Shown here piece after piece: positions 9,990 through 17,935 of a stretch of DNA of 64,000 bases (position 1 is the first letter of the stretch; the number at the start of each line of letters is the position of its first letter). The position numbers were made by a program, and so were the translations under genes. The notes beneath the pieces were generated by a model that did not search any database, was not told the DNA's origin, and saw nothing but the letters and a program-made list of their open reading frames with translations. The stretch covers positions 1 to 64,000 of the forward strand of contig LT649234.1 of the NCBI GenBank assembly GCA_900128395.1, in the 5' to 3' direction. Source of the DNA: Stramenopiles sp. TOSAG23-2. Lineage: Eukaryota > Sar.

Positions 9990-11624
9990 ATGTCAGAAAG
10001 TGAAGAATATGATTTTGAATATTCAGAGGAAGAGGAAGAATTAGATGATAATGAAGTTTTGTTGGAAAATTTATATTATGATTCAAAATCTATATTGGAT
10101 GAGGAAAAAGATAAAGCTATCAATGGATTTCGTAAAATAGTAGAAATGGAAGAAGAACCAGGAAATTGGAGTTTTAAAGCATTGAAAAAATTATGTAAAA
10201 TATATTGCCTTAGCTTTGAAAATGACAAATTAATATCAACATATGAGGAACTATTGCAATTAATAAAAAAAGATGTTGTAACACGTGCCGTTTCTGAAAA
10301 AGGAATTAATTCTATTTTAAATAAATTACAAAATAAAACAAATCTTATTAAAAAATCAAATCATGTACATGACATTAAAAACTTATTGCAACAACAGCAA
10401 GAAGAAAATGCAACGAAAAAAGCAAATGGTAACTCTATTGCAAATGGAAATACAAAGACCACAACGACTAGTAGTGCTGGACAGACGTTTGAAAAAATAT
10501 ATGAATTAACATTACAAACTGCAAGAGAAATTAGGAACGATAGATTATGGTTAAAAACATATTTAACACTTGGTAATTTATATGCTGAAATAAGGGAATT
10601 TGATAAATTAATTATTGTATTAAGAAATTTACATAATGCACATGAAGATGCAAAAGAAAATAATAAAAAGAAAAATGCAGATGGAATTATTATAAATAGT
10701 AGTACTACTACTAACAACAACAACAACAACAAAAACAGCACGAATAATAATGATAATAGTAATAATATAAATACAAATAATTCAAAACAAGTAAATGAAA
10801 AAAATATACTAAGTCTTGAAGTATTTACTGGTACTATTGTTTTAGAAATACATGCATTACAAATTTTATTATATACGGCACAAAAAGACAATATTAAATT
10901 AAAATCATTATATGAAAAAGCATTACAAATACGAGGAACGGTACCACATCCAAGGATTTTAGGTGTAATTAGAGAATGTGGTGGTAAAATGCATATGCGA
11001 GAAAAATTATGGGATTCAGCACGTCGAGATTTTTTCGAAGCATTTAAATCCTATGATGAAGCTGGTGATCCATCCCGTATTCGATGTTTAAAATATCTAG
11101 TATTAGCAAATATGTTAATGGGTTCAAAAATAAATCCATTTACAAGTCAAGAAGCGAAACCATACGAGTTTCATCCTGAAGTAAAAGCTATGACAAAACT
11201 TGTAAAGGCATATGATAGTAATGAAATACAAAAATTTGAATCTATATTGAAAAAAAATAGAAAATCTATTTTAGAGGATGATTTCATCAAACTTTATGTA
11301 GAAGAATTATTACAAACAGTCCGTATCAAAGTCATTAAAAAAACTATCAAGCCATATAATAGTATTCGTGTAAGTTATTTATCATCAATTTTAAGCATTG
11401 AAGAGAATTCATTATATGAATTATTATTAACATCGATAATGGATGGTGTAATAAAATGTAAAATTGATCAAGTAAATGGAATATTAATATTTAATGATAG
11501 GCATGATGTGAAAACGCAACCAAATGCTCGCGACGAAGCATTAATTGCATGGACAAAAGCATTAAAGAAACATAGTAAATTATTATCGAATCGATCACAT
11601 AATTTAGTAATGACAAAATATTGA
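9990..11624 (+). CDS. COPS2: COP9 signalosome subunit 2 (CSN2)
   Basis: Scaffold subunit of the COP9 signalosome, the complex that removes NEDD8 from cullin ubiquitin ligases. The 544-residue protein opens with the acidic EYDFEYSEEEEE block, then LENLYYDSKS and WSFKALKKLCKIY, matching the CSN2 N-terminus. TPR-like helices follow (LWLKTYLTLGNLYAEIREFDKL). The PCI domain at about 400-510 contains the winged-helix segment IRVSYLSSILSIEE. An Asn/Lys-rich insertion at about 222-272 makes it longer than the roughly 440-residue animal protein. The related proteasome subunit Rpn6 lacks this acidic start. ATG at 9990. Confidence 0.93.
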   Translation: MSESEEYDFEYSEEEEELDDNEVLLENLYYDSKSILDEEKDKAINGFRKIVEMEEEPGNWSFKALKKLCKIYCLSFENDKLISTYEELLQLIKKDVVTRAVSEKGINSILNKLQNKTNLIKKSNHVHDIKNLLQQQQEENATKKANGNSIANGNTKTTTTSSAGQTFEKIYELTLQTAREIRNDRLWLKTYLTLGNLYAEIREFDKLIIVLRNLHNAHEDAKENNKKKNADGIIINSSTTTNNNNNNKNSTNNNDNSNNINTNNSKQVNEKNILSLEVFTGTIVLEIHALQILLYTAQKDNIKLKSLYEKALQIRGTVPHPRILGVIRECGGKMHMREKLWDSARRDFFEAFKSYDEAGDPSRIRCLKYLVLANMLMGSKINPFTSQEAKPYEFHPEVKAMTKLVKAYDSNEIQKFESILKKNRKSILEDDFIKLYVEELLQTVRIKVIKKTIKPYNSIRVSYLSSILSIEENSLYELLLTSIMDGVIKCKIDQVNGILIFNDRHDVKTQPNARDEALIAWTKALKKHSKLLSNRSHNLVMTKY

Positions 11625-11766
11625 GGAGGGGAGACGGGAAAAAGAGATCGTGTGTAAAAAAAATATAAAAAAATATTTTATAATATTCGTACTAGTTTAT
11701 ATGTTAAGAGTCTTTTATAAAAAATACATCATATGATATTATGTCGTCCGTCGTACGAATATTTTT

Positions 11767-13905
11767 TCACACAGTATTAAATTCACCTTGCATTAATTGT
11801 ATTTTATTACCACGACTACATGCAATTAAACTACCCCATATATTATTTGTACCGACACATTCTACGTTACCAATATCAACACTACCTTTACTTTCTAAAA
11901 CACCTGTTTCAAAATTAAAAATACTCAACGTATCCGTCTTTGCACCATTTGTTAATATATTTTTACCATTAGCAACAAAACACGGATGATAAATACTACC
12001 ACGTTGATTATCATATATATGCGAATGTCCTTTCAATTGTTTCACGGGATTTTGAAATTTTCTTAAATCCCAAACATTTATAGTATTACCAAAATCTGCA
12101 CTAATTAATGAATGTTCTTCTGTTGGATGCCATGAAATACTATTTATTGCATAATGATGGGCATTATCATCACTTTGTGTAGTTAATCCTTTTTCAACGC
12201 GTATATCATAGATGAATATGGTGGAATCATTTCCACCAGATGCAATTATATTATCATCACGAAACGAAGTAGATTTTACAACACCAGTGTGAAAACAATA
12301 TTCATGTAATGGAAGAATACCTTTTCCTTCCTCATGAATTTTGGACACAACAACACTTTTATCTTTTGATCCAGTCACAATTTTACCATTTCGCTCATGA
12401 GCACAAAAAATACCATTATTATGCAAATTATTATTTGTCGCTAAAATTTTTGGACGTATATCTTTTTTACGCTCTGTATTTAATTGTTTTGTCATATCCC
12501 ACAATGTCAAGACAGCATCGTTACTTGCTGTCATCAAAACGTGTTTCTTGTTGGAATTGATACTATTTATTAATTGAACAGTAGAAATCCATCCTGAATG
12601 AGCTTTAAAACTCATTAATGGTTCTATGAAATCATATTCATCTTCATCTTCTTCATATGTACGTACTATATCATGTATGCCAAATGCAGAAACCATTCCA
12701 CCGTGTCCACCAGCTATGAATACATCTGGTTGCTCCACTTGTTGGAATGATATTGAATAGATTTTCTTTAATTTTGGATCAGAGAAATATTTATCATTGT
12801 TTCCAACATTTTTTAAACGTTTTAATGTTGTTGTATTATTAAATGTACTGGTTGATGGTAATGCAACTTTTTCCACTCTTACTTTGTTTTTATTATTGTT
12901 ATTATCATTTCCATTCTGATCATCGTCATAACATGAATATGCAAATATATTCGAAATATCAAATGGTAATTCTTCTTCTTTTGGTTCTTCAATAACACGT
13001 GAGCTAGAAGATCCATAGCTATTATTGTTACTATTACTACTTTCCACATTTTTTTCTAAATCATTTTCATTATATGATATATTTTGTTGTTGTTGACGTC
13101 TTGAACGACGAACTGGTCTAGTAGATACCAGTTTTTGATTCGTTTGCTTACGTTTCTTTTTTGTCGATTTCAATTTTACCTTCTTTTTCTTCAAAGTATT
13201 TGAAATCGCTGCTTTCGCTTTACCAAGGCCCAAACTTTCCAAAATACGCTTGTTTCGTTCAATATTTTCTAATCGACGTTGTTCATATAATGATAAACCA
13301 GTAACAGCATCATATTGAATATTGTTTTCTTCCACTTTATCTACTTCTTTTTTTTGAGGTGCTGCCTCAAAAGCAGAATCATTTTTCTTCTTCGTTTCGT
13401 CCTTTTTTTCCCCATCAACTGTGATGGTATTTAAATTATTGTTTTTATAATTGCTATTATTATCATTATTATCTTTGTTATTTAGCATTGTGGTTGTCGA
13501 TGATGCAGATGGTGATGATACAAGTTCATTGTTATTATTATTACTATTATTATTTTTATACATATTAAAAGATACTTTTGCTGTAGTTTCATTAATTCCA
13601 ACATCACTGAGTTTCTTCTTTTTATTTTGTTTATTCTGTTGCTTTGGTATTTTTCTGGTAGTTGTTTTCTTTTCTGCCTCTACAAAAATGGTATTATTCT
13701 TGCTTTGAATACTATCGCTTTCACAAGTTTTTCTTTTCTTCTTTTCATTATTATTTGATGGTGTCTTGTTATTATTATCGTTTCCTTTTTTTTCCTTCTT
13801 CTTATTTGTCGCAGAATTTGTTTTTGATGATGTGGAAGAAGTTGTTTTTTTTGATTTTGAGAAAAATGAAAATAACGATGCTTGTTTTTTTTTCTTGCTT
13901 TCCAT
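11767..13905 (-). CDS. WD40 protein, WDR76/CMR1-like
   Basis: Probable nuclear WD40 protein of the WDR76/CMR1 (DDB2-related) group, linked in other eukaryotes to DNA-damage sites and protein quality control. The 712-residue chain has a long Lys/Ser/Asn-rich N-terminal half with basic runs that could be nuclear localisation signals (KKRKTCES, KKKRKQTNQK). The diagnostic segment LSLYEQRRLENIERNKRILESLGL lies at about 208-231. Blades occupy about 385-712 (TASNDAVLTLWD, TGSKDKSVVVSK, ASGGNDSTIFIYD, ADFGNTINVWDLRKF). The ATG at 13905 is the first in frame. It converges with CSN2, with a spacer of 142 bp. Assignment to CMR1 rather than DDB2 rests on the LENIERN segment. Confidence 0.82.
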   Translation of the reverse strand: MESKKKKQASLFSFFSKSKKTTSSTSSKTNSATNKKKEKKGNDNNNKTPSNNNEKKKRKTCESDSIQSKNNTIFVEAEKKTTTRKIPKQQNKQNKKKKLSDVGINETTAKVSFNMYKNNNSNNNNNELVSSPSASSTTTMLNNKDNNDNNSNYKNNNLNTITVDGEKKDETKKKNDSAFEAAPQKKEVDKVEENNIQYDAVTGLSLYEQRRLENIERNKRILESLGLGKAKAAISNTLKKKKVKLKSTKKKRKQTNQKLVSTRPVRRSRRQQQQNISYNENDLEKNVESSNSNNNSYGSSSSRVIEEPKEEELPFDISNIFAYSCYDDDQNGNDNNNNKNKVRVEKVALPSTSTFNNTTTLKRLKNVGNNDKYFSDPKLKKIYSISFQQVEQPDVFIAGGHGGMVSAFGIHDIVRTYEEDEDEYDFIEPLMSFKAHSGWISTVQLINSINSNKKHVLMTASNDAVLTLWDMTKQLNTERKKDIRPKILATNNNLHNNGIFCAHERNGKIVTGSKDKSVVVSKIHEEGKGILPLHEYCFHTGVVKSTSFRDDNIIASGGNDSTIFIYDIRVEKGLTTQSDDNAHHYAINSISWHPTEEHSLISADFGNTINVWDLRKFQNPVKQLKGHSHIYDNQRGSIYHPCFVANGKNILTNGAKTDTLSIFNFETGVLESKGSVDIGNVECVGTNNIWGSLIACSRGNKIQLMQGEFNTV

Positions 13906-14151
13906 AATATTTGATATATATATATATATATATGATTTATTGAATTATAATAATAATATTTTTGGATTCTTTTTATTCTAGATTTTTATATATCTTGTTT
14001 CATGACTACTACCAGATAAACACATATAATATATATATTTGAAATTTGAAATTATTTGTTTTTGTTTTTATACTTTACAGGTTAAGGTAACTTTGTCCTC
14101 GGATCTTCTTTCTATTATCATTTAGTACATATTTTAGTATAGTTAAGATTT

Positions 14152-15285
14152 TTAATTTACCCTGGTTAACCCCTTAAAATGATTGAAATTTTTAAATTCT
14201 TCCATATTTTCCTTCTTAACTTGAGCCGACATCTGTCCTTCTTCGTGAAATTTTATAGGATTAAAATACTTCGGTCTCCACTTTTCGTATAAATAGTTTT
14301 TGTGCCGTTTTTCAATACTAGACTTTTTAAACCAATCATATATTGAACCCCAAGTGGGCGAATTGCTATTCACCTCAATGCTTTCATACGATGATTTGTT
14401 GTTTGCCGCATCATACCCAACTTGAATATATTCTTTACAAAACTTGTCATACGCAGCATAATCGTCAGCACCACAGATATTTTTATGAGCACAACTAAAC
14501 GAGAACCAAGTATCGTGGCTTGAGATAAATTCTTTATTAATGTGGTATGCGTAATCCCAAAATTTTTCAATGTCTTTAGGATTTTTTTTCTCTGGCGTTT
14601 GTTGAATTGTTTCAAGGACTTGAGTAACTTGTTTTATTACTTCTATACTTTTTTTTTCAATCTCAGTGGCCTGATGATCATTGTATTTCATCCTAATCCA
14701 ATCTAACAAATCCTCGTCGGCTTTTCTAGGCAATACATCATTTTCCTCAAGACATTTTCTCGCTCGTAACTTTTTACTTCTCTTACACGGTGATTTCGTT
14801 GGCGGCAGTAAATGTAAAGTATGGATTAAAAATTCAACATTATTGATTTCAAACTTTTGAACTTGCTTTCCTTTCGGTGTCTTCAAATTTTCAAGTGTGT
14901 CGCACAACTCTTTATCTTCGCTAATATCTACACAACACCCAAAATTGCCTTCAGTTCCTGATTCCCATACACCTTTAGAACCACATTCTTCCTTAAAGTT
15001 GTTAAATAATAATTCTGCTTGATCGTGTTTTACAACATTTCCTTGATTTTGTCCATAAATATCAAAATCAATTCCAAGAATATACGATCCGTTTGGCTGG
15101 CGTCCACACTTAATTGCCCATTGTGTGCTTGTTTTGTTCAATTTGGGTAAAAATTGTTTTTTGTAATCTTCTATTGGATTTTTTTCGTCTAGTTTCCACG
15201 GTGCTGGGGTATTCTTACCACGGTTGTAAAGCAAATATTCTCCAATGGTGTTTTTGAATGGATGGTCTTGGCTAAAATCTATCAT
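14152..15285 (-). CDS. PrimPol-like protein (AEP plus PriCT-like), helicase missing
   Basis: Likely archaeo-eukaryotic-type primase-polymerase fragment. The 377-residue chain from the ATG at 15285 reads YLLYNRGKNTPAPWK, then GSYILGIDFDIYG with the metal-binding DxD at residues 73 and 75, and later HLLPPTKSP (about 158-166), which matches the PPS-type motif after the active site of bifunctional primase/polymerases. The expected His motif between them is not evident. Residues 242-320 (FWDYAYHI ... DTWFSFSCAHKN ... TWGSIYDWFKK) resemble the PriCT-2 domain that normally links primase to a D5-like SF3 helicase. The helicase is absent, so the gene is truncated or split. The frame is open to a TTG 21 codons upstream. 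Homology was judged by eye. Confidence 0.6.
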   Translation of the reverse strand: MIDFSQDHPFKNTIGEYLLYNRGKNTPAPWKLDEKNPIEDYKKQFLPKLNKTSTQWAIKCGRQPNGSYILGIDFDIYGQNQGNVVKHDQAELLFNNFKEECGSKGVWESGTEGNFGCCVDISEDKELCDTLENLKTPKGKQVQKFEINNVEFLIHTLHLLPPTKSPCKRSKKLRARKCLEENDVLPRKADEDLLDWIRMKYNDHQATEIEKKSIEVIKQVTQVLETIQQTPEKKNPKDIEKFWDYAYHINKEFISSHDTWFSFSCAHKNICGADDYAAYDKFCKEYIQVGYDAANNKSSYESIEVNSNSPTWGSIYDWFKKSSIEKRHKNYLYEKWRPKYFNPIKFHEEGQMSAQVKKENMEEFKNFNHFKGLTRVN

Positions 15286-15325
15286 CTCTAAATAACTATT
15301 TTGATTCCTTTCTAAGTCCTTTATT

Positions 15326-15359
15326 ATTAATATACATAAATTAAACAATGTATATTAAT
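15326..15359. promoter_or_regulatory. 12-bp inverted repeat between PrimPol-like gene and small ORF
   Basis: ATTAATATACAT (15326-15337) and its exact complement ATGTATATTAAT (15348-15359) flank a 10-base loop. It lies just upstream of the PrimPol-like start and covers the stop of the preceding small gene. A related palindrome lies at 15571-15588, and a TATATTAATA-type box precedes the ORF at 15826. This suggests a shared promoter or 3'-end signal of the island. Confidence 0.5.
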
Positions 15360-15567
15360 TTGCTTCTATTGCTTTCGCCGCCGCTGCCGCCTTTTTCTTC
15401 TCCATATGCTTTCTAACATTTTTTAAGTTGTTCAATCGTCCCTTCTCTGTCTTCCTGTAACGCTTGATTCTTTCCAGATTTTTCTTTTTACGCTCCAAGT
15501 CTTTGTAATACACCTCAAGTAGCTTTTCAACTGGTATGCCTTCAATGATTATTTTTGGATCTACCAT
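15355..15567 (-). CDS. Small basic coiled-coil protein, island
   Basis: Not recognised. The 70-residue protein starts MVDPKIIIEGIPVEKLLEVY, then is highly charged (KDLERKKKNLERIKRYRK), and ends in an Ala-rich tail. The basic helix could bind nucleic acid; RIKRYRKTEKG is reminiscent of short DNA-binding helices in viral or plasmid proteins. ATG at 15567, 56 bp after the stop of the zinc-ribbon-like ORF, same strand. Its place in a tight cluster supports its being a real gene. Confidence 0.55.
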   Translation of the reverse strand: MVDPKIIIEGIPVEKLLEVYYKDLERKKKNLERIKRYRKTEKGRLNNLKNVRKHMEKKKAAAAAKAIEAN

Positions 15568-15570
15568 CTT

Positions 15571-15588
15571 TTAATGTATATACATTAA
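15571..15588. promoter_or_regulatory. 18-bp perfect palindrome upstream of small ORF
   Basis: TTAATGTATATACATTAA is its own reverse complement and ends 4 bp before the ATG at 15567 (minus strand). The same words (TATATTAAT, ATGTATAT) occur in the inverted repeat at 15326-15359. A short-range operator, promoter or RNA hairpin is possible. Confidence 0.5.
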
Positions 15589-15622
15589 CATTCGTTTTTA
15601 AATCAATTTCGTTAAATATTAA

Positions 15623-15826
15623 TTACTTCATCCCCTCAAGTAATAAAAATTGTTTTGTAAGAGGACAGTAATCAATGATTTTATATTTCTTCGGCTTTTC
15701 CTCTAAATATTTCTTGAGCTTTTGTAAATCGTTTTCTTTACATTCTTGACATACCTTCATCAACCTTGTATTCCAAATATACTTGAACGATAATAAATTT
15801 GTTTTGTCGCACAATTCGCAATCCAT
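15623..15826 (-). CDS. Small zinc-ribbon-like protein, island
   Basis: The 67-residue protein starts MDCELCDKTNLL and continues ...KVCQECKEND, giving two CxxC pairs 21 residues apart that could bind one zinc ion. The rest is Lys-rich (LKKYLEEKPKKYK) and ends KQFLLLEGMK. The family is unknown. Small two-CxxC proteins are common in large DNA viruses, phages and transposons. ATG at 15826, preceded by an AATATATTAATA box. Same strand and tight spacing as its neighbours. Confidence 0.6.
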   Translation of the reverse strand: MDCELCDKTNLLSFKYIWNTRLMKVCQECKENDLQKLKKYLEEKPKKYKIIDYCPLTKQFLLLEGMK

Positions 15827-15829
15827 TTA

Positions 15830-15931
15830 TTAATATATTGGGTGAAATTTATTTGGTGGATCTTGCGCCCATTTTGATGGAAGAGCGATAGGTGTTGGTT
15901 GTGGGGTTACAACACTAAGCCATTGTACTCG
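15830..15931 (-). pseudogene. Orphan 3' end of another coding region
   Basis: In the spacer between the LRR gene and the zinc-ribbon ORF, a frame different from the LRR frame is open for 33 codons with no start. It reads WLSVVTPQPTPIALPSKW and ends NKFHPIY-stop. The composition (Pro, Trp, hydrophobic alternation, no Asn or Lys run) looks like a genuine protein C-terminus. It overlaps the last codons of the LRR frame (EYNGLVL), suggesting that the LRR gene was joined onto the tail of an older gene. Confidence 0.4.
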
Positions 15932-17250
15932 CTATCAGTCAGTTGTTTCCCAGCTTTTTTCCACGCCTCTCGCATTTGATTTTTGCCTTTGTCCGTGATT
16001 TGTTTTTTGCCTAGCTGCCCTAAGGAAAGGTAGTTCAATGCGGTCATCTTGGCCAGGGCGGGCGCTAAATGCTCGCACCCTTTGTCCGTGATTTGGTTGC
16101 AGCGTAAGTCAAGCCTTTCCAATGCGGTCATCTTGGCCAGGGCGGGCGCTAAATGCTCGCAACCTTTGTCCGTGAATTTGTTGAAGTCTAAGTTAAGATA
16201 GTTCAATGCGGTCATCTTGGCCAGGGCGGGCGCTAAATGCTCGCAACCTTTGTCCGTGATTTGGTTGCCCTCTAAGTCAAGGCTCCACAATGCGGTCATC
16301 TTGGCTAGGGCGGGCGCTAAATGCTCGCAGTCCGTGATTTCGTTGCCGCTTAAGTCAAGCGTTTTTAATCGGGTCATCTTGGCCAGGGCGGGCGCTAAAT
16401 GCTCGCAACCTTTGTCCGTGATTTTGTTGAAGTCTAAGTTAAGATAGTTCAATGCGGTCATCTTGGCCAGGGCGGGCGCTAAATGCTCGCAACCTTTGTC
16501 CGTGATTTTGTTGTATTGTAAGTAATTGTTGTAATTTAAGTTAAGCTCTTTCAATGCGGTCATCTTGGCCAGGGCGGGCGCTAAATGCTCGCAACCTTTG
16601 TCCGTGAATTTGTTGAAGTCTAAGTTAAGATAGTTCAATGCGGTCATCTTGGCCAGGGCGGGCGCTAAATGCTCGCAACCTTTGTCCGTGATTTTGTTGA
16701 AGTCTAAGTTAAGATAGTTCAATGCGGTCATCTTGGCCAGGGCGGGCGCTAAATGCTCGCAACCTTTGTCCGTGATTTGGTTCTTCTCTAAGACAAGCTC
16801 TTTCAAGTTCGTCATCTTGGCCAGGGCGGGCGCTAAATGCTCGCAACCTTTGTCCGTGATTTGGTTGCTGCGTAAGGAAAGCTCTTTCAATTTAGTCATA
16901 TTGGCCAGGGCGGGCGACAAATGCTCGCAACCTTTGTCCGTGATTTTGTTTTTGTTTAAGTAAAGCGTTTTCAATGCGGTCATCTTGGCCAGGGTGGGCG
17001 ACAAATGCTCGCAACCTTTGTCCGTGATTTGGTTCTTCTCTAAGACAAGCTCTTTCAAGTTCGTCATCTTGGCCAGGGCGGGCGCTAAATGCTCGCAACC
17101 TTTGTCCGTGATTTGGTTCTTCTCTAAGACAAGCTCTTTCAAGTTCGTCATCTTGGCCAGGGCGGGCGCTAAATGCTCGCAACCTTTGTCCGTGATTTGG
17201 TTCTTCTCTAAGACAAGCTCTTTCAAGTTCGTCATCTTGGCCAGGGCGGG
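15907..17250 (-). CDS. LRR array, C-terminal part (out of frame with the N-terminal part)
   Basis: About 15 leucine-rich repeats of the 28-residue ribonuclease-inhibitor type, consensus GCEHLAPALAKMTALxxLxLxxNxITDK, followed by a unique tail (MREAWKKAGKQLTDSEYNGLVL). The frame has no natural start: reading begins inside a repeat at the deletion junction (17250), so it is the displaced 3' half of the XKR-LRR gene. One repeat is extended (NYNNYLQYNK) and one is shortened (EITDCEHL), both keeping frame. It is only expressed in full if the frameshift is an error or is bypassed. High GC compared with neighbours. Confidence 0.75.
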   Translation of the reverse strand, partial: PALAKMTNLKELVLEKNQITDKGCEHLAPALAKMTNLKELVLEKNQITDKGCEHLAPALAKMTNLKELVLEKNQITDKGCEHLSPTLAKMTALKTLYLNKNKITDKGCEHLSPALANMTKLKELSLRSNQITDKGCEHLAPALAKMTNLKELVLEKNQITDKGCEHLAPALAKMTALNYLNLDFNKITDKGCEHLAPALAKMTALNYLNLDFNKFTDKGCEHLAPALAKMTALKELNLNYNNYLQYNKITDKGCEHLAPALAKMTALNYLNLDFNKITDKGCEHLAPALAKMTRLKTLDLSGNEITDCEHLAPALAKMTALWSLDLEGNQITDKGCEHLAPALAKMTALNYLNLDFNKFTDKGCEHLAPALAKMTALERLDLRCNQITDKGCEHLAPALAKMTALNYLSLGQLGKKQITDKGKNQMREAWKKAGKQLTDSEYNGLVL

Positions 17251-17935
17251 CTTTTCAATGCGGTCATCTTGGCCAGGGTGGGCGACAAATGCTCGCACCC
17301 TTTGTCGGTGATTTGGTTGTTGTTTAAGTAAAGCGTTTTCAATGCGGTCATCTTGGCCAGGGCGGGCGACAAATGCTCGCAACCTTTGTCCGTGATTTGG
17401 TTGCCGCTCAAGCCAAGCTCTTTCAAGTTCGTCATCTTGGCCAGGGCGGGCGCTAAATGCTCGCAACCTTTGTCCGTGATTTGGTTGCCGCTCAAGCCAA
17501 GCGTTTCCAATGCGGTATTTTTCTTTAACAGTTCCGCGACGATAAGCATATCCTCGTCGGTTAAGTTTTTACTGCTCAAGTCCCATTCTTTGCTCATATC
17601 CCAAAAAAAGAAAAAGCCAAGCTCTTTCAATGCGGTCATCTTGGCTAGGGCGGGCGATAAATGCTCGCAACATTTGTCCGTGATTTTGTTGTTGTTTAAG
17701 TAAAGCGTTTTCAATGCGGTCATCTTGGCCAGGGTGGGCGACAAATGCTCGCACCCTTTGTCCGTGATTTGGTTGCAGCGTAAGTCAAGCCTTTCCAATG
17801 CCGTCATCTTGGCCAGGGCGGGCGATAAATGCTCGCAACCTTTGTCCGTGATTTGGTTGTTGAGTAAGGAAAGCGTTTCCAATGCGGTCATCTTGGCCAG
17901 GGCGGGCGACAAATGCTCGCAACCTTCATCGTGTA
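15990..17935 (-). repeat. 84-bp tandem repeat array encoding LRRs
   Basis: About 22 head-to-tail units of 84 bp, each containing gtcatcttggccagggcggg and ctcgcaacctttgtccgtga on the plus strand. Many are identical over most of their length, for instance the units near 16790-16830, 17040-17080 and 17115-17155. One unit is cut at 17250 (52 bp missing, frame lost). The array is recently homogenised and prone to unequal exchange or assembly error. Confidence 0.95.

Noticed and set aside
14152-15285. PrimPol-like gene as an ordinary nuclear primase (PRI1) or cellular PRIMPOL
   Set aside because: It lacks the conserved cellular PRI1/PRIMPOL blocks; the DxD, PPTKS and PriCT-like order fits viral or plasmid D5-type proteins better.
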